Shown in pieces: positions 8,111 to 16,195 of a stretch of DNA of 34,765 bases. The stretch is from positions 1 to 34,765 of the forward strand of contig JAFGHE010000165.1 in assembly GCA_016930295.1 (NCBI GenBank), given 5' to 3'. Source of the DNA: Sedimentisphaerales bacterium (GTDB lineage Bacteria > Planctomycetota > Phycisphaerae > Sedimentisphaerales > SM23-30). Below the pieces are notes generated by a model, which worked only from the letters and a program-made list of their open reading frames with translations, made no database searches and was not told the origin of the DNA. A program made the position numbers and the translations under genes. Each line of letters begins with the position of its first letter. Positions within the stretch are counted from its first letter, which is position 1.

Positions 8111-8199
8111 GATGCCACCGTCAAAAGTGGATATTGGTATTTAAAATCGTTGTTTTTAATCCAGAAACAACCGTTCGAAATATTTTTGACGCTAGCGTC
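8111..8199 (+). repeat. 89-bp palindromic MITE-like element, copy 2, with 6-bp target duplication
   Basis: The most diverged of the four copies, but still 89 bp. Exact direct repeats ATATCC flank it at 8105-8110 and 8200-8205. It sits between the leader terminator and dsbD, 12 nt after the terminator T-run. Confidence 0.88.
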
Positions 8200-8336
8200 A
8201 TATCCAAATGAGTTAATACTTGATTTTGCGCAAAAAACCATAAATAATTTATTAGCCAGAGAAATTACATGATTGTTTGCGAATAATTAAATGGGTGTAT
8301 TGCCCATCTGTTTTTAGGTTTTTAAGAGGTATGAAT

Positions 8337-10238
8337 ATGGCCGGCATAAAGAGATTTTTATATAGGCTAAATAGCAGTCTATCCGGTTTAGTCACGATAT
8401 TTGTGTTTGCCTGGTTATTCGTTGGCATTACGAGCATTTTGCCCGGTCAGATCAGGTTGCCCGACTGGCAGGGGCCGGATATAACTGAGCCGGGAAACAG
8501 CGGGGAACCGGTAGTGGGGATCGAAGGGGTGGCGCAGTATGAGCCGGTGGCAGCGGGTCAGAGATTTTTGCTGGCGGTGATCCTGAATGTGCCTGAGGGG
8601 TGGCATTTATATGCCAATCCGAAACAGGGTGAATTTGGGCAGGACACGAAAATTATTCCGCGGCCTGATCCCGGGTTTCGGTTTGGCCGGGTGATTTATC
8701 CGCCCGGTCAGGAGTATTTGGATGAGATTTCGTCCAACCATATCTATGAGGGGCAGACATTATGTTATGTTCCGATGGAAATTGACTCAGATGCTTTAAA
8801 GAGTGAGACGGGCGGCACAGTGAAGAAAGTGGTTCATCTTGATCTTGAAGGTCAACTCTGCGGTGGCAGTGGAGTCTGCCTGCCCTGGAAGGAAAAGGCA
8901 GAGATAACATTGAAGGTGACGGCTGATCCGGCCGGGGCGGTGGCGGTTCGGCCGGAATTGTACGCTTCTGTTGATCCTGCCGGCGCCTGGGTTTCAGACA
9001 GTTCGGCGATGATAATAAGCGATGATGAGATTGCACCGGATGACTGGCTTACTCCGGTGGTATTAGCTTTGGCGGCCGGATTGATAATGAACCTTATGCC
9101 GTGTGTACTGCCGTTAATACCGATTATAGTGATGACTTTGATCAAACAGTGTGCCCCGGCAGAAGGTGCTCAGCCAGAGAGGGGCAAGAGTCTCTCGATA
9201 GGGATTGCGTTTGCAGCCGGGATACTGATTGTATTTGCGGTTCTGGCAATTATCATGTCAGGCTTTCAAATGCTCTGGGGCCAGCATTTCCAGAGTAACG
9301 CCTTTAAATTTGCCTTGCTGATGGTGGTGTTTTTTTTCAGTCTGTCGATGTTTGGTGTATTTGAGATTGTTCTGCCACCGCGAATATCTAATATGTCGAT
9401 TGCGCGTAAGGGGTACGCCGGGGCGTTTGCTATGGGGATGCTGGCCACGGTGCTGGCGACCCCCTGCGGTGCGCCGCTGCTGACGCCGGTATTGGCCTGG
9501 TCGCTGGATAAGCCCACGGCGATCACGGTTACGGTATTTCTGATTATTGGCGCCGGCATGGCGATCCCTTATGTATTTTTAACGGCGTTTCCCAGGCTGC
9601 TGGCACGCATCCCCCGGGGCGGCAACTGGATGATCCGGCTCAAGCAGGCGATGGGCTTTGCCATGCTTGGTTTTTCGGCCTATTTAATCACTCGGTTTCC
9701 CAGTGCCTGGCAGGAGCCGTTATTATACTTCTGTGTGCTGGTGGGCTTTAGCGTCTGGCTGGGATTCAGTGTGGTCAATGTAAACACGCCGGCAGGTAAA
9801 CGGCGGGCCATTCGCCTGGTGGCGCTGGTGTTGATTATTGGGGCATCGGTTACGCTGGAGAGACTACCCAAGTCAGAGCCTGCCGACCTGGAAGGGGCTT
9901 ATTGGCTTGACCAGTTACACACATATCAGCAGCAAAATCAAACCGTGATTGTGAAATTCACGGCCAACTGGTGTAAGAACTGCTCCGCAATTGACAAACA
10001 TGTGTATAAGGCTCAGGCGTTCAAGGATAAACTCAAGGAGACCCATGCCCAGGTGGTGATTGCCGACTGGTCGAATCCGGATAAGGAAATAGAAAAAATG
10101 CTTAACCAGCTTGGCGGACAGGCATTACCCTTTGCCGCGGTGTTCCCGGGCAGGGATCCCGGCAATCCTGTTATTTTGCGTGATTTTTACAGTCTGGCCG
10201 ATGCTTTGAGAGCGCTGGACCAGGCGGCAGCGAGATGA
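8337..10238 (+). CDS. dsbD: Thiol:disulfide interchange protein DsbD
   Basis: A 633-residue membrane protein that carries electrons from cytoplasmic thioredoxin to the cell envelope. An N-terminal membrane segment lies at about 14-34. The periplasmic Ig-like domain has Cys175 and Cys181, spaced C-x5-C as in E. coli DsbD, within GQLCGGSGVCLPW. The eight-helix transfer domain (about 240-500) has the paired cysteines Cys256 in MPCVLPLIPI and Cys377 in TPCGAPLLTP. The C-terminal thioredoxin domain has WCKNC with Cys546 and Cys549. All three redox pairs are intact. A longer frame opens at 8277, but AAGAGG at 8324-8329 places the ribosome 7 nt before the ATG at 8337. A coupled 33-codon frame begins within its stop codon. 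The upstream attenuator and MITE may affect its expression. Confidence 0.93.
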   Translation: MAGIKRFLYRLNSSLSGLVTIFVFAWLFVGITSILPGQIRLPDWQGPDITEPGNSGEPVVGIEGVAQYEPVAAGQRFLLAVILNVPEGWHLYANPKQGEFGQDTKIIPRPDPGFRFGRVIYPPGQEYLDEISSNHIYEGQTLCYVPMEIDSDALKSETGGTVKKVVHLDLEGQLCGGSGVCLPWKEKAEITLKVTADPAGAVAVRPELYASVDPAGAWVSDSSAMIISDDEIAPDDWLTPVVLALAAGLIMNLMPCVLPLIPIIVMTLIKQCAPAEGAQPERGKSLSIGIAFAAGILIVFAVLAIIMSGFQMLWGQHFQSNAFKFALLMVVFFFSLSMFGVFEIVLPPRISNMSIARKGYAGAFAMGMLATVLATPCGAPLLTPVLAWSLDKPTAITVTVFLIIGAGMAIPYVFLTAFPRLLARIPRGGNWMIRLKQAMGFAMLGFSAYLITRFPSAWQEPLLYFCVLVGFSVWLGFSVVNVNTPAGKRRAIRLVALVLIIGASVTLERLPKSEPADLEGAYWLDQLHTYQQQNQTVIVKFTANWCKNCSAIDKHVYKAQAFKDKLKETHAQVVIADWSNPDKEIEKMLNQLGGQALPFAAVFPGRDPGNPVILRDFYSLADALRALDQAAAR

Positions 10239-10336
10239 ATTTAGACACTGATTTACTGAGAGCGTTCGAACCGGAACCGAATAATTTTAAATGTGAGATT
10301 TGTTATTTGAGAATAAAATTAATCACTGAATTCTAA
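10235..10336 (+). CDS. 33-residue CxxC micro-protein overlapping dsbD stop
   Basis: ATG at 10235 overlaps the dsbD TGA in an ATGA junction, the classic layout for translational coupling. The frame reads MNLDTDLLRAFEPEPNNF and then KCEICYLRIKLITEF, so it has one C-x2-C pair, and it ends at TAA 10334-10336. The next gene (10361) is another small protein rich in C-x2-C. The peptide could be a tiny metal- or thiol-active partner of DsbD or simply a chance frame after the stop. No homologue is known to me. Confidence 0.42.
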   Translation: MNLDTDLLRAFEPEPNNFKCEICYLRIKLITEF

Positions 10337-10360
10337 TATAAATTGAGGGACTAAAAGATA

Positions 10361-10576
10361 ATGGTATTGGCGGATGGATCACCAGGTGATATTACGGAAA
10401 AGGATAAACAGAGGGCGCAACGGTGTCTGACCTGTCCGGTATGTAAGCGGGCCCGGCAAAAACAGAAGGGAGCGGCATTCTGGTTTATAAAATTTATCGA
10501 GAGTGGTCTTTGCCCGTATTGCAAGGCCTATGAGAAAGTGTATGGTCGCAAGGCCCATGAGTCGATTCCGGAATGA
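10361..10576 (+). CDS. Small zinc-ribbon-like protein with CxxC motifs
   Basis: A 71-residue, Lys/Arg-rich protein. The first cluster is CLTCPVC (three Cys, spaced C-x2-C-x2-C) at about 22-28. The second is CPYC at about 51-54, after the aromatic stretch AAFWFIKFIESGL. Four or five cysteines in this arrangement suggest a zinc-binding fold or an iron-sulfur site. No signal peptide. TTGAGGGA lies about 10 nt before the ATG. It follows dsbD by 122 nt, in the same direction and without a terminator between, so co-transcription is likely and a redox or metal role is conceivable. The family is not recognised. Confidence 0.62.
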   Translation: MVLADGSPGDITEKDKQRAQRCLTCPVCKRARQKQKGAAFWFIKFIESGLCPYCKAYEKVYGRKAHESIPE

Positions 10577-10687
10577 CTGTATTAAAGTATAAGTTGTCGT
10601 TTTAATCGTCAGAGATTCTCTATTTTAACACGGGGTTTTTATTTTTTTCTGTCCGGCACACATGACAGACTGAATTACAGATAATTT

Positions 10688-10718
10688 TTATGGCCAGTCG
10701 GATATTTTAGGTTATAAT
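10688..10718 (+). promoter_or_regulatory. Possible promoter before the 218-residue protein
   Basis: A perfect TATAAT at 10713-10718. The -35 is poor: TTATGG at 10688-10693 with a 19-nt spacer is the best match. It would leave a leader of about 97 nt. Confidence 0.3.
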
Positions 10719-10821
10719 GATATTTTGCAGGATGCTCATCAGTAGCAGCGGCTATTAATATAATTCAGACATCAAAACACGTTAACCATATTTCGTTAAG
10801 CAAGATTTGGAGGATGAGAAA

Positions 10822-11478
10822 ATGTCACAGGTCAATAATTACGTTATGAAGCATGTCCTGGATATCCTGGAGAACAGTCATTTTACGAGTGCCTGTTTTG
10901 AGGTCACCTTTCCGCCGGAGGGTGATACGCTGATTGATATAGCGTTTATCGATTATCCGGAGTTTTATTTCCGGGTGGATATAAAGGACACGGAGTATAA
11001 TTACGATTTCGTGCCGGCGTATGTGTTCAAGCAGGAGAATGACACAGTGAGCGATTTTGACATTGTGTTCGATCGTCTGGACGCGTGGACGACGAACGTG
11101 CGTCATGAGTTGTTGTCGCTGGGTCCGGTGCAGCATGAGTTTCAGGGTCAGAAGAATTCGTTCAACAAGATTATCAATGAGGAATTTGATGATCCGGAGG
11201 AACTGTTCAGCCGGCATGATATTGAAGAGCTGCATGCCCGTCTGGACGAACTGGCTGAAGAGTGCCGGGCGTTGCACCATGGGGGTGAATTCAATCTGGA
11301 GGAACTAAATGAGCTGGAAAGCACCATAGCGGCCCTGCAGGAAGATGCCCGGTATTTTTCGCGAAAGACCTGGTATCGCACGGCCGGCAACAAGCTCATC
11401 AGCCTGGCCGCCCGGCTGGCGTCTTCGCAGCCAGGCCAGCGTCTGCTGACCGAAGGGGCGAAGAAGCTGTTTGAGTGA
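10822..11478 (+). CDS. Hypothetical protein with C-terminal helical region
   Basis: A 218-residue cytoplasmic protein of no family I recognise. Residues 1-100 look like a mixed alpha/beta domain with many aromatic and acidic residues (FIDYPEFYFRVDIKDTEY). Residues about 120-190 are strongly helical and probably coiled-coil (DIEELHARLDELAEECRALH, then LEELNELESTIAALQED). The tail is basic and helical (KLISLAARLASSQPGQRLL). There is no signal peptide. GGAGG at 10809-10813 sets the ATG at 10822 as start; the frame is open from a TTG at 10807, but that codon is part of the ribosome site. The domain order, a small sensor-like domain then a helical bundle, could suit a protein-interaction role. Confidence 0.6.
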   Translation: MSQVNNYVMKHVLDILENSHFTSACFEVTFPPEGDTLIDIAFIDYPEFYFRVDIKDTEYNYDFVPAYVFKQENDTVSDFDIVFDRLDAWTTNVRHELLSLGPVQHEFQGQKNSFNKIINEEFDDPEELFSRHDIEELHARLDELAEECRALHHGGEFNLEELNELESTIAALQEDARYFSRKTWYRTAGNKLISLAARLASSQPGQRLLTEGAKKLFE

Positions 11479-11731
11479 TTTGAAGAAGTTACAAAGGCAC
11501 AGGGGTACACAGGCACAAAGCAGGGAGTCTGTGCGTTTGCCCTGAGAATGTCATTTATATAATACCCTCGTTTAAGCACGGCCGACACGGCCGTGATACA
11601 CTTTCGTGAAATGGTATCTATGCCGCCCGGATATTTTTGTATTTTAATTTTTGGGTTTTTGGGTTATAAAGTAATTTCATAGAATCGAATGCGATTCGTA
11701 TAATACTGCGAATTCAGGAAATGATCTGTAT
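11479..11731. other. Intergenic region with CACA-rich tract and methyltransferase promoter
   Basis: The 5' part has a short purine/CACA-rich tract (ACAAAGGCACAGGGGTACAC and following) that resembles the sequence before the gene at 20862. CACGGCCGTG at about 11586-11595 is a 10-bp palindrome. The 3' end holds the promoter-operator described separately. Confidence 0.4.
11676..11704 (+). promoter_or_regulatory. Promoter with palindromic operator in the spacer
   Basis: TTCATA at 11676-11681 (4 of 6 to the -35 consensus), a 17-nt spacer and a perfect TATAAT at 11699-11704. The spacer is almost filled by the inverted repeat GAATCG-AATG-CGATTC (11682-11697). The predicted start is near 11711, 21 nt before the ATG of the methyltransferase. 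Confidence 0.5.
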
Positions 11732-12442
11732 ATGGATAATGGGCTGCGAGAATTACAGAAGGCTCATGACAGAACGTGGGCGTGTAATCTGGGGATGGGG
11801 AAGGAAGAGCAGGGGAATATCGAGGTGAATCTGGCGTTTCTGGAACGGGTAAAATTATTAAGGCAGGACCATGATATTCTGGAGATTGGTTGTGGGATCG
11901 GCATACTTACGAATATGCTCACGCGGCGAGGGTACCGCATAAAAGGAACGGATATTGCCACGGAGGCAATCAAGTACGGGCGGGTGAAATATCCGGGGGC
12001 TGATCTGGAGGTGCAGGCCGGGGAGTCTTTGTCTTTTGCGGATGGTTCGTTTGATATGGTGATAAGTTTTGATGCGCTGGAGCATATTTTTAATGTGGAC
12101 GCTCATTTGGATGAGGTGTATCGGGTGCTGCGTGATAACGGGTATTACCTGCTGGCGACGCCGAATAAATACATCAGTGCCCCTTATGATACGATTAAGA
12201 GCCGGGGTTTTGGCTGGAAGTGGTCTCATCCCTCGCTGCAATCGTGGCACGAGTTACAACATACACTGCGCCGGCATGGTTTTAGCTGCGAATTTTTCAA
12301 GATGAACAGTATCACTGACTTTACCATGCGGAAATTGCGCCGGCTGGGTTTTCTGGCCCGGCTGTTAAAACATATTGATACGTCCCGGCTGCCGCTGTGG
12401 CTGCAGACGAACTTCTATGTGGTGGCGCAGAAGGATAATTGA
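11732..12442 (+). CDS. Class I SAM-dependent methyltransferase
   Basis: A 236-residue cytoplasmic enzyme of the Methyltransf_11/UbiE-like type. Motif I is DILEIGCGIGILTNMLTRRG at about 49-68, the glycine-rich loop that binds S-adenosylmethionine. GTDIA supplies the acidic residue after strand 2. GSFDMVISFDALEHI near 106-120 is motif II, and VLRDNGYYLLATPN near 136-149 is motif III. The C-terminal cap (150-236) with GFGWKWSHPSLQSWHELQ is typical of the subgroup that modifies sugars or quinone-like substrates, but the acceptor cannot be told. AGGA at 11716-11719 stands 12 nt before the ATG. The promoter contains a palindrome, so repression is likely. Confidence 0.85.
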   Translation: MDNGLRELQKAHDRTWACNLGMGKEEQGNIEVNLAFLERVKLLRQDHDILEIGCGIGILTNMLTRRGYRIKGTDIATEAIKYGRVKYPGADLEVQAGESLSFADGSFDMVISFDALEHIFNVDAHLDEVYRVLRDNGYYLLATPNKYISAPYDTIKSRGFGWKWSHPSLQSWHELQHTLRRHGFSCEFFKMNSITDFTMRKLRRLGFLARLLKHIDTSRLPLWLQTNFYVVAQKDN

Positions 12443-12497
12443 TACTATAAACACTATTATCGAGTAACTTGATTTCTGTTAGGTGAAGGACAATATT

Positions 12498-12593
12498 GTG
12501 GCTGAAACTGATATAAAAGAAATTACCGAACGACTGGGGAAGCTGGAGAAACAGAATCGTACTATACATTTTTCATTGTTATACTATGCGTGA
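12498..12593 (+). pseudogene. Truncated coiled-coil protein stub, 31 codons
   Basis: GTG at 12498 with GAAGGA 7 nt before it, a good ribosome site. The frame reads MAETDIKEITERLGKLEKQN and stops at 12591-12593 after RTIHFSLLYYA. The N-terminal amphipathic helix followed by the beginning of a hydrophobic stretch looks like the start of a coiled-coil plus membrane-anchor protein whose anchor has been lost. A good start attached to an abrupt end suggests a relic, though a functional micro-protein is possible. Confidence 0.4.
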
Positions 12594-12654
12594 TAATACT
12601 CTATGATGTAATCCGTTTCAAGATATACAGACTTATTCATGAAGATCCCCGTCA

Positions 12655-12978
12655 TTGCTGCTGACAAAGCTTGACACAGAAAGATGGTTGGAAGGGAAAG
12701 CCATGGCAGGCACCATCGCCACGTGTTTGCGGAGATATGCCGAGGAGAACGGCGAGTCAGGCCATTATGGAGATAATACCCCACCCTTGGAAGAGATGGG
12801 TTTAGAGGATGGAGACTTTGAGGATTCGTATTTCCCTGCTTCGCATTTCAGTTGGGTGACCAACTACAATCTCGAGACCGATAAAATGGATTTTCAGATT
12901 AAGATAAAACAGCCAATGTATGTCAGGCCGCCGTACTGGATACTACATTCTGACGGAACATGGGAAGAAGGCATTTGA
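12655..12978 (+). pseudogene. Pilin-like protein lacking its N-terminal helix (probable pseudogene)
   Basis: The frame encodes TKLDTERWLEGKAMAGTIAT and continues with CLRRYAEENGESGHYGDNTP to a globular end. This resembles the segment after the hydrophobic helix in type IV pilin-like or GspG-like proteins that I recall from Planctomycetota: a charged helix, a variable loop and a C-terminal sheet. The defining GFTLIE prepilin sequence is absent. Just upstream, in another frame, ATG at 12640 gives MKIPVIAADKA, so the junction may carry a frameshift. The only starts are TTG at 12655 or ATG at 12703. Without the helix it could not enter a pilus, so I call it a relic. Confidence 0.5.
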
Positions 12979-13089
12979 GAGTAAAGAGATTGAGAGAAAA
13001 ATTATTGATTTTTCCTTAAAAATATTTTCTGTTTACTTTTGGTGGGTGGATGGTAATAATCCTGTGAGTGAATTTAATTAGTATTATGA

Positions 13090-13827
13090 ATGTATGATTT
13101 GATTATGGCCGCAAAGAAAACCAGTAAACGTAAAAATCCTGTCCGAAAGTCTCCCAAAGATTTTAAGCCGTCCAAGGGTGACTTACAGGATGCGCCGGGG
13201 CGGGCCACGAAGATTCTGGCGGGATTGAAGAAGGCGTATCCGGGGGCCCGATGTGCGCTGGATTATAAGAATCCTCTGGAGCTCTTGATTGCGACGATTC
13301 TTTCGGCGCAATGTACGGATGTACGGGTAAATATAGTCACCAGGGATTTGTTCCGGAAATATCGCACGGCGGCGGATTATGCCGGTGCTGCCGGGGAGGA
13401 ACTGGAAGCGGATATTAAAAGTACGGGGTTTTACCGTAATAAGGCCCGGAGCATCAAGGCGGCGTGTACGGAAATCGACCAGACTTATGGCGGTCGCGTA
13501 CCGGATAGTATGGATAAGTTAGTAAATCTGGCGGGGGTGGGTCGCAAGACGGCCAATGTGATTCTGGGTAATGCCTATGATACGCCCGGGATTGTTACGG
13601 ACACGCATGTTATCCGGCTGTCGCGTCTGATGGGATTGTCGGGACAGACGGATCCGATAAAGCTGGAGTTTGATTTGATGGATATTATTCCGAAAAAGGA
13701 CTGGACGTTGTTTAGTCACATGATGATTGCGCACGGGCGAACGGTGTGTATAGCGCGCAAGCCGGATTGTGAGCATTGCCCGATCCAGGCCTATTGTTGT
13801 TATGGGCAAAAGAATTTACAGAAATAA
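13090..13827 (+). CDS. nth: Endonuclease III
   Basis: A 245-residue DNA glycosylase/AP lyase for oxidised pyrimidines in base-excision repair. The helix-hairpin-helix is LAGVGRKTANVIL with catalytic Lys153, and the catalytic Asp171 lies in VTDTHV. The 18-residue spacing equals that of Lys120 and Asp138 in E. coli. The C-terminal 4Fe-4S loop has four Cys spaced C-x6-C-x2-C-x5-C (CIARKPDCEHCPIQAYC). The first 35 residues are a basic extension (KKTSKRKNPVRKSPKDFKPS), probably for DNA contact, and make it longer than the usual 211. The start could also be ATG at 13105; neither has a clear ribosome site. The aldo/keto reductase follows 27 nt after the stop. Confidence 0.95.
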   Translation: MYDLIMAAKKTSKRKNPVRKSPKDFKPSKGDLQDAPGRATKILAGLKKAYPGARCALDYKNPLELLIATILSAQCTDVRVNIVTRDLFRKYRTAADYAGAAGEELEADIKSTGFYRNKARSIKAACTEIDQTYGGRVPDSMDKLVNLAGVGRKTANVILGNAYDTPGIVTDTHVIRLSRLMGLSGQTDPIKLEFDLMDIIPKKDWTLFSHMMIAHGRTVCIARKPDCEHCPIQAYCCYGQKNLQK

Positions 13828-13854
13828 CATGAACTAAATTTACGAGGTTTGATG

Positions 13855-14859
13855 ATGAAATACCAGGCAGATGAAAAACGTTATGATACGATGCAATACA
13901 ATCGTTGTGGCAGGAGCGGGTTACTGCTGCCGGCGATTTCTTTGGGGCTCTGGCACAATTTCGGAGGGGTGGATAGCCTGGATACGGCACGGGCCATGAT
14001 CCATCGGGCGTTTGACCTGGGGATCACGCATTTTGATCTGGCCAATAATTACGGGCCGCCGCCGGGCGCAGCGGAGGAGAATTTCGGCCGAATAGTAAAG
14101 CGTGACCTGGCGGGCTATCGCAATGAACTGATTATATCGACCAAGGCCGGCTGGGCGATGTGGCCCGGTCCTTATGGGGACCTGGGTTCGCTGAAATACC
14201 TGACGGCCTCTCTGGATGACTCATTGAGACGTATGGGGCTGGATTATGTGGATATATTTTATTCGCACCGGCCAGACCCGGACACCCCGGTGGAAGAGAC
14301 TATGATGGCTCTGGACCGGGCGGTTCGTCAGGGTAAGGCATTGTATGTGGGTATTTCATCGTACCAACCCGAGCAAACCGTCAAGGCCGTGGCCGTTTTA
14401 AATGAACTGGGTACGCCCTGCCTGATTCATCAGCCCAATTATTCCATGCTGGACCGCTGGATTGAAGAGGGGCTGCTGGATGTACTGGAAGCAGAGGGTA
14501 TCGGCTGTATTGTGTTTTCGCCGCTGGCCCAGGGGCTGCTGACGGATAAATATCTGGACGGTATCCCGGCGGATTCCCGCGCGGCCAAGGAATATGGATT
14601 TCTACGCACGGATCAGGTAACGGAGGAATTACGGGACCAGCTTCACCGGCTGCAGGTCATTGCGCAGGAACGGGGTCAGACGCTGGCTCAAATGGCACTG
14701 GCCTGGACGCTGCGTGATAGACGCGTGACCAGTGCCCTGGTCGGGGCCAGCAGTGTCAAACAGATTGAAGACAATGTCGCGGCTATCAACACTACGTTAT
14801 TTACTGAAGATGAACTGAAACGTATCGATAATATCCTGACAGTTACCGACAGTGCATGA
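13855..14859 (+). CDS. Aldo/keto reductase, YghZ-like
   Basis: A 334-residue NADPH-dependent reductase with a TIM-barrel fold, most like E. coli YghZ (L-glyceraldehyde 3-phosphate reductase). It opens with YNRCGRSGLLLPAISLGLWH, and LGITHFDLANNYGPPPG carries the catalytic Asp and Tyr. ISTKAG has the catalytic Lys, and YVDIFYSHRPD the active-site His. SPLAQGLLT and the end ALVGASSVKQIEDNV form the cofactor site. Length fits the family. The frame is open from a TTG at 13849, but ACGAGG at 13842-13847 favours ATG 13855 (spacing 7). Its stop overlaps the start of the metallophosphoesterase frame in ATGA if the long form of that gene is used. It detoxifies aldehydes or reduces glyceraldehyde phosphate. 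Confidence 0.93.
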   Translation: MKYQADEKRYDTMQYNRCGRSGLLLPAISLGLWHNFGGVDSLDTARAMIHRAFDLGITHFDLANNYGPPPGAAEENFGRIVKRDLAGYRNELIISTKAGWAMWPGPYGDLGSLKYLTASLDDSLRRMGLDYVDIFYSHRPDPDTPVEETMMALDRAVRQGKALYVGISSYQPEQTVKAVAVLNELGTPCLIHQPNYSMLDRWIEEGLLDVLEAEGIGCIVFSPLAQGLLTDKYLDGIPADSRAAKEYGFLRTDQVTEELRDQLHRLQVIAQERGQTLAQMALAWTLRDRRVTSALVGASSVKQIEDNVAAINTTLFTEDELKRIDNILTVTDSA

Positions 14860-16013
14860 AACTGGCCCGGAGATTTACCCGTCTGGATATAAGAGTTTTA
14901 CGACGATTGTGTAAATCACTTAATAATACTATACACTCACGTGATGACACATATATAAATATGATTGGATTTTTAATGTTTTTAGTTGTATTTTTGCTTC
15001 TCTATGGCGGGATGAACAGTTATGTTGTCTTGCGTCTGATGAGTCTCTGGGGACTCAAGAGGAGTGTACTGACTTATCTTTTTATTGCTATCATAACCCT
15101 TTGGTTTATCCCGGCGACCGCTCTGGAATCGGCTTATGGTAATACGGCTACGCGAGGATTCTATCTGGCGGCGGCCACCTGGATGGGCGTTGTGTTTTTG
15201 CTGTGTTCACTACTGCTGGTGTATGAATTGGTCCGGTTCGTGATGCCGGTCCAGAAAGGAACGGCCGGCTGGATCATTATCATGCTTGCGGGTATATTGA
15301 CGGGTTACGGAGCTTTTAATGCCCGGCGCCTGATGGTAAACACCATACCGATATCCGCGCCGATACAGATGAAGATTGTCCAATTATCGGATATACACCT
15401 GGGATCGACCAGTCGGGCGGACCTGGAGGATATCATCGAAAAAACCAATGCCCTGGCCCCGGATGTTGTTTTTATCACCGGTGATCTGCTGGATAATCTC
15501 AACGCCAAAACTCAGGGTGCGGTCCTGGAATTGAATAATCTGAAAATGCCCGCGTTTTTTGTTACCGGCAACCACGAGGGCTATGTCGGGGTCGATCGCG
15601 TCATGGGGCTTTTGGCAAAAACCAGTATAAAGCCACTGCGTAATGAGGCCGTTGAATTCAACGGTATCGGGATCATCGGCATAGACGACAGTTTTAACCG
15701 AAAACAGCTTTCCCAACTGCTTGGTAATATGGATACGGATAAATATCCATTTACGATTCTGCTTTACCATCGGCCGGAAGACTTGGCAGCCGTTACGGGT
15801 AAGGGTATTGACCTGATGCTCAGCGGCCACACCCATAACGGACAGATTTTCCCCTTTAATTTTATAGTCCGGATATTCTATCCTTATACCCGGGGATTGC
15901 ATCAGGTCGGCGATACCTGTTTATATGTATCAGTGGGTACGGGTAACTGGGGTCCGCCCCTGCGAATGGGCAGTCGGCGTGAAATAACTCTGTTTCAACT
16001 GGGCCCACCCTAA
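14856..16013 (+). CDS. Membrane-anchored metallophosphoesterase
   Basis: Up to 385 residues. Four hydrophobic segments in the N-terminal 150 residues precede a calcineurin-like phosphoesterase domain. Its metal-binding motifs are SDIHLG, FITGDLLD, VTGNHE and LSGHTHNGQ, all intact. The family often acts on phospholipid or lipid A-type head groups, as in YkuE-like proteins. The frame opens at 14856, overlapping the stop of the aldo/keto reductase (ATGA). The first 35 residues are basic and not typical. ATG at 14961 gives MIGFLMFLVVFLLLYGG, the usual N-terminus of this family, so the real start may be 14961 (350 residues). No strong ribosome site is seen for either. Confidence 0.87.
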   Translation: MKLARRFTRLDIRVLRRLCKSLNNTIHSRDDTYINMIGFLMFLVVFLLLYGGMNSYVVLRLMSLWGLKRSVLTYLFIAIITLWFIPATALESAYGNTATRGFYLAAATWMGVVFLLCSLLLVYELVRFVMPVQKGTAGWIIIMLAGILTGYGAFNARRLMVNTIPISAPIQMKIVQLSDIHLGSTSRADLEDIIEKTNALAPDVVFITGDLLDNLNAKTQGAVLELNNLKMPAFFVTGNHEGYVGVDRVMGLLAKTSIKPLRNEAVEFNGIGIIGIDDSFNRKQLSQLLGNMDTDKYPFTILLYHRPEDLAAVTGKGIDLMLSGHTHNGQIFPFNFIVRIFYPYTRGLHQVGDTCLYVSVGTGNWGPPLRMGSRREITLFQLGPP

Positions 16014-16041
16014 TACCAGTGCCGGCTAAATATTCCTGTGG

Positions 16042-16070
16042 TTGACTATGAAGGTTCATCATGCTATACT
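16042..16070 (+). promoter_or_regulatory. Sigma70-type promoter of the glycosyltransferase operon
   Basis: TTGACT at 16042-16047, a 17-nt spacer, and TATACT at 16065-16070. Start near 16077, so the leader is about 120 nt to the TTG start at 16196. No other promoter is evident before the operon. Confidence 0.68.
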
Positions 16071-16195
16071 TGCAACCATAAAGTTAGATTTTCAAACTGG
16101 TTATTTTAAGACAATAATTACTTTTACCGAATGTAGTTATAATGGTTCTTCGTATTTTATAGTTCCGATAACCTTACCTGGAAAGATATGATTTT

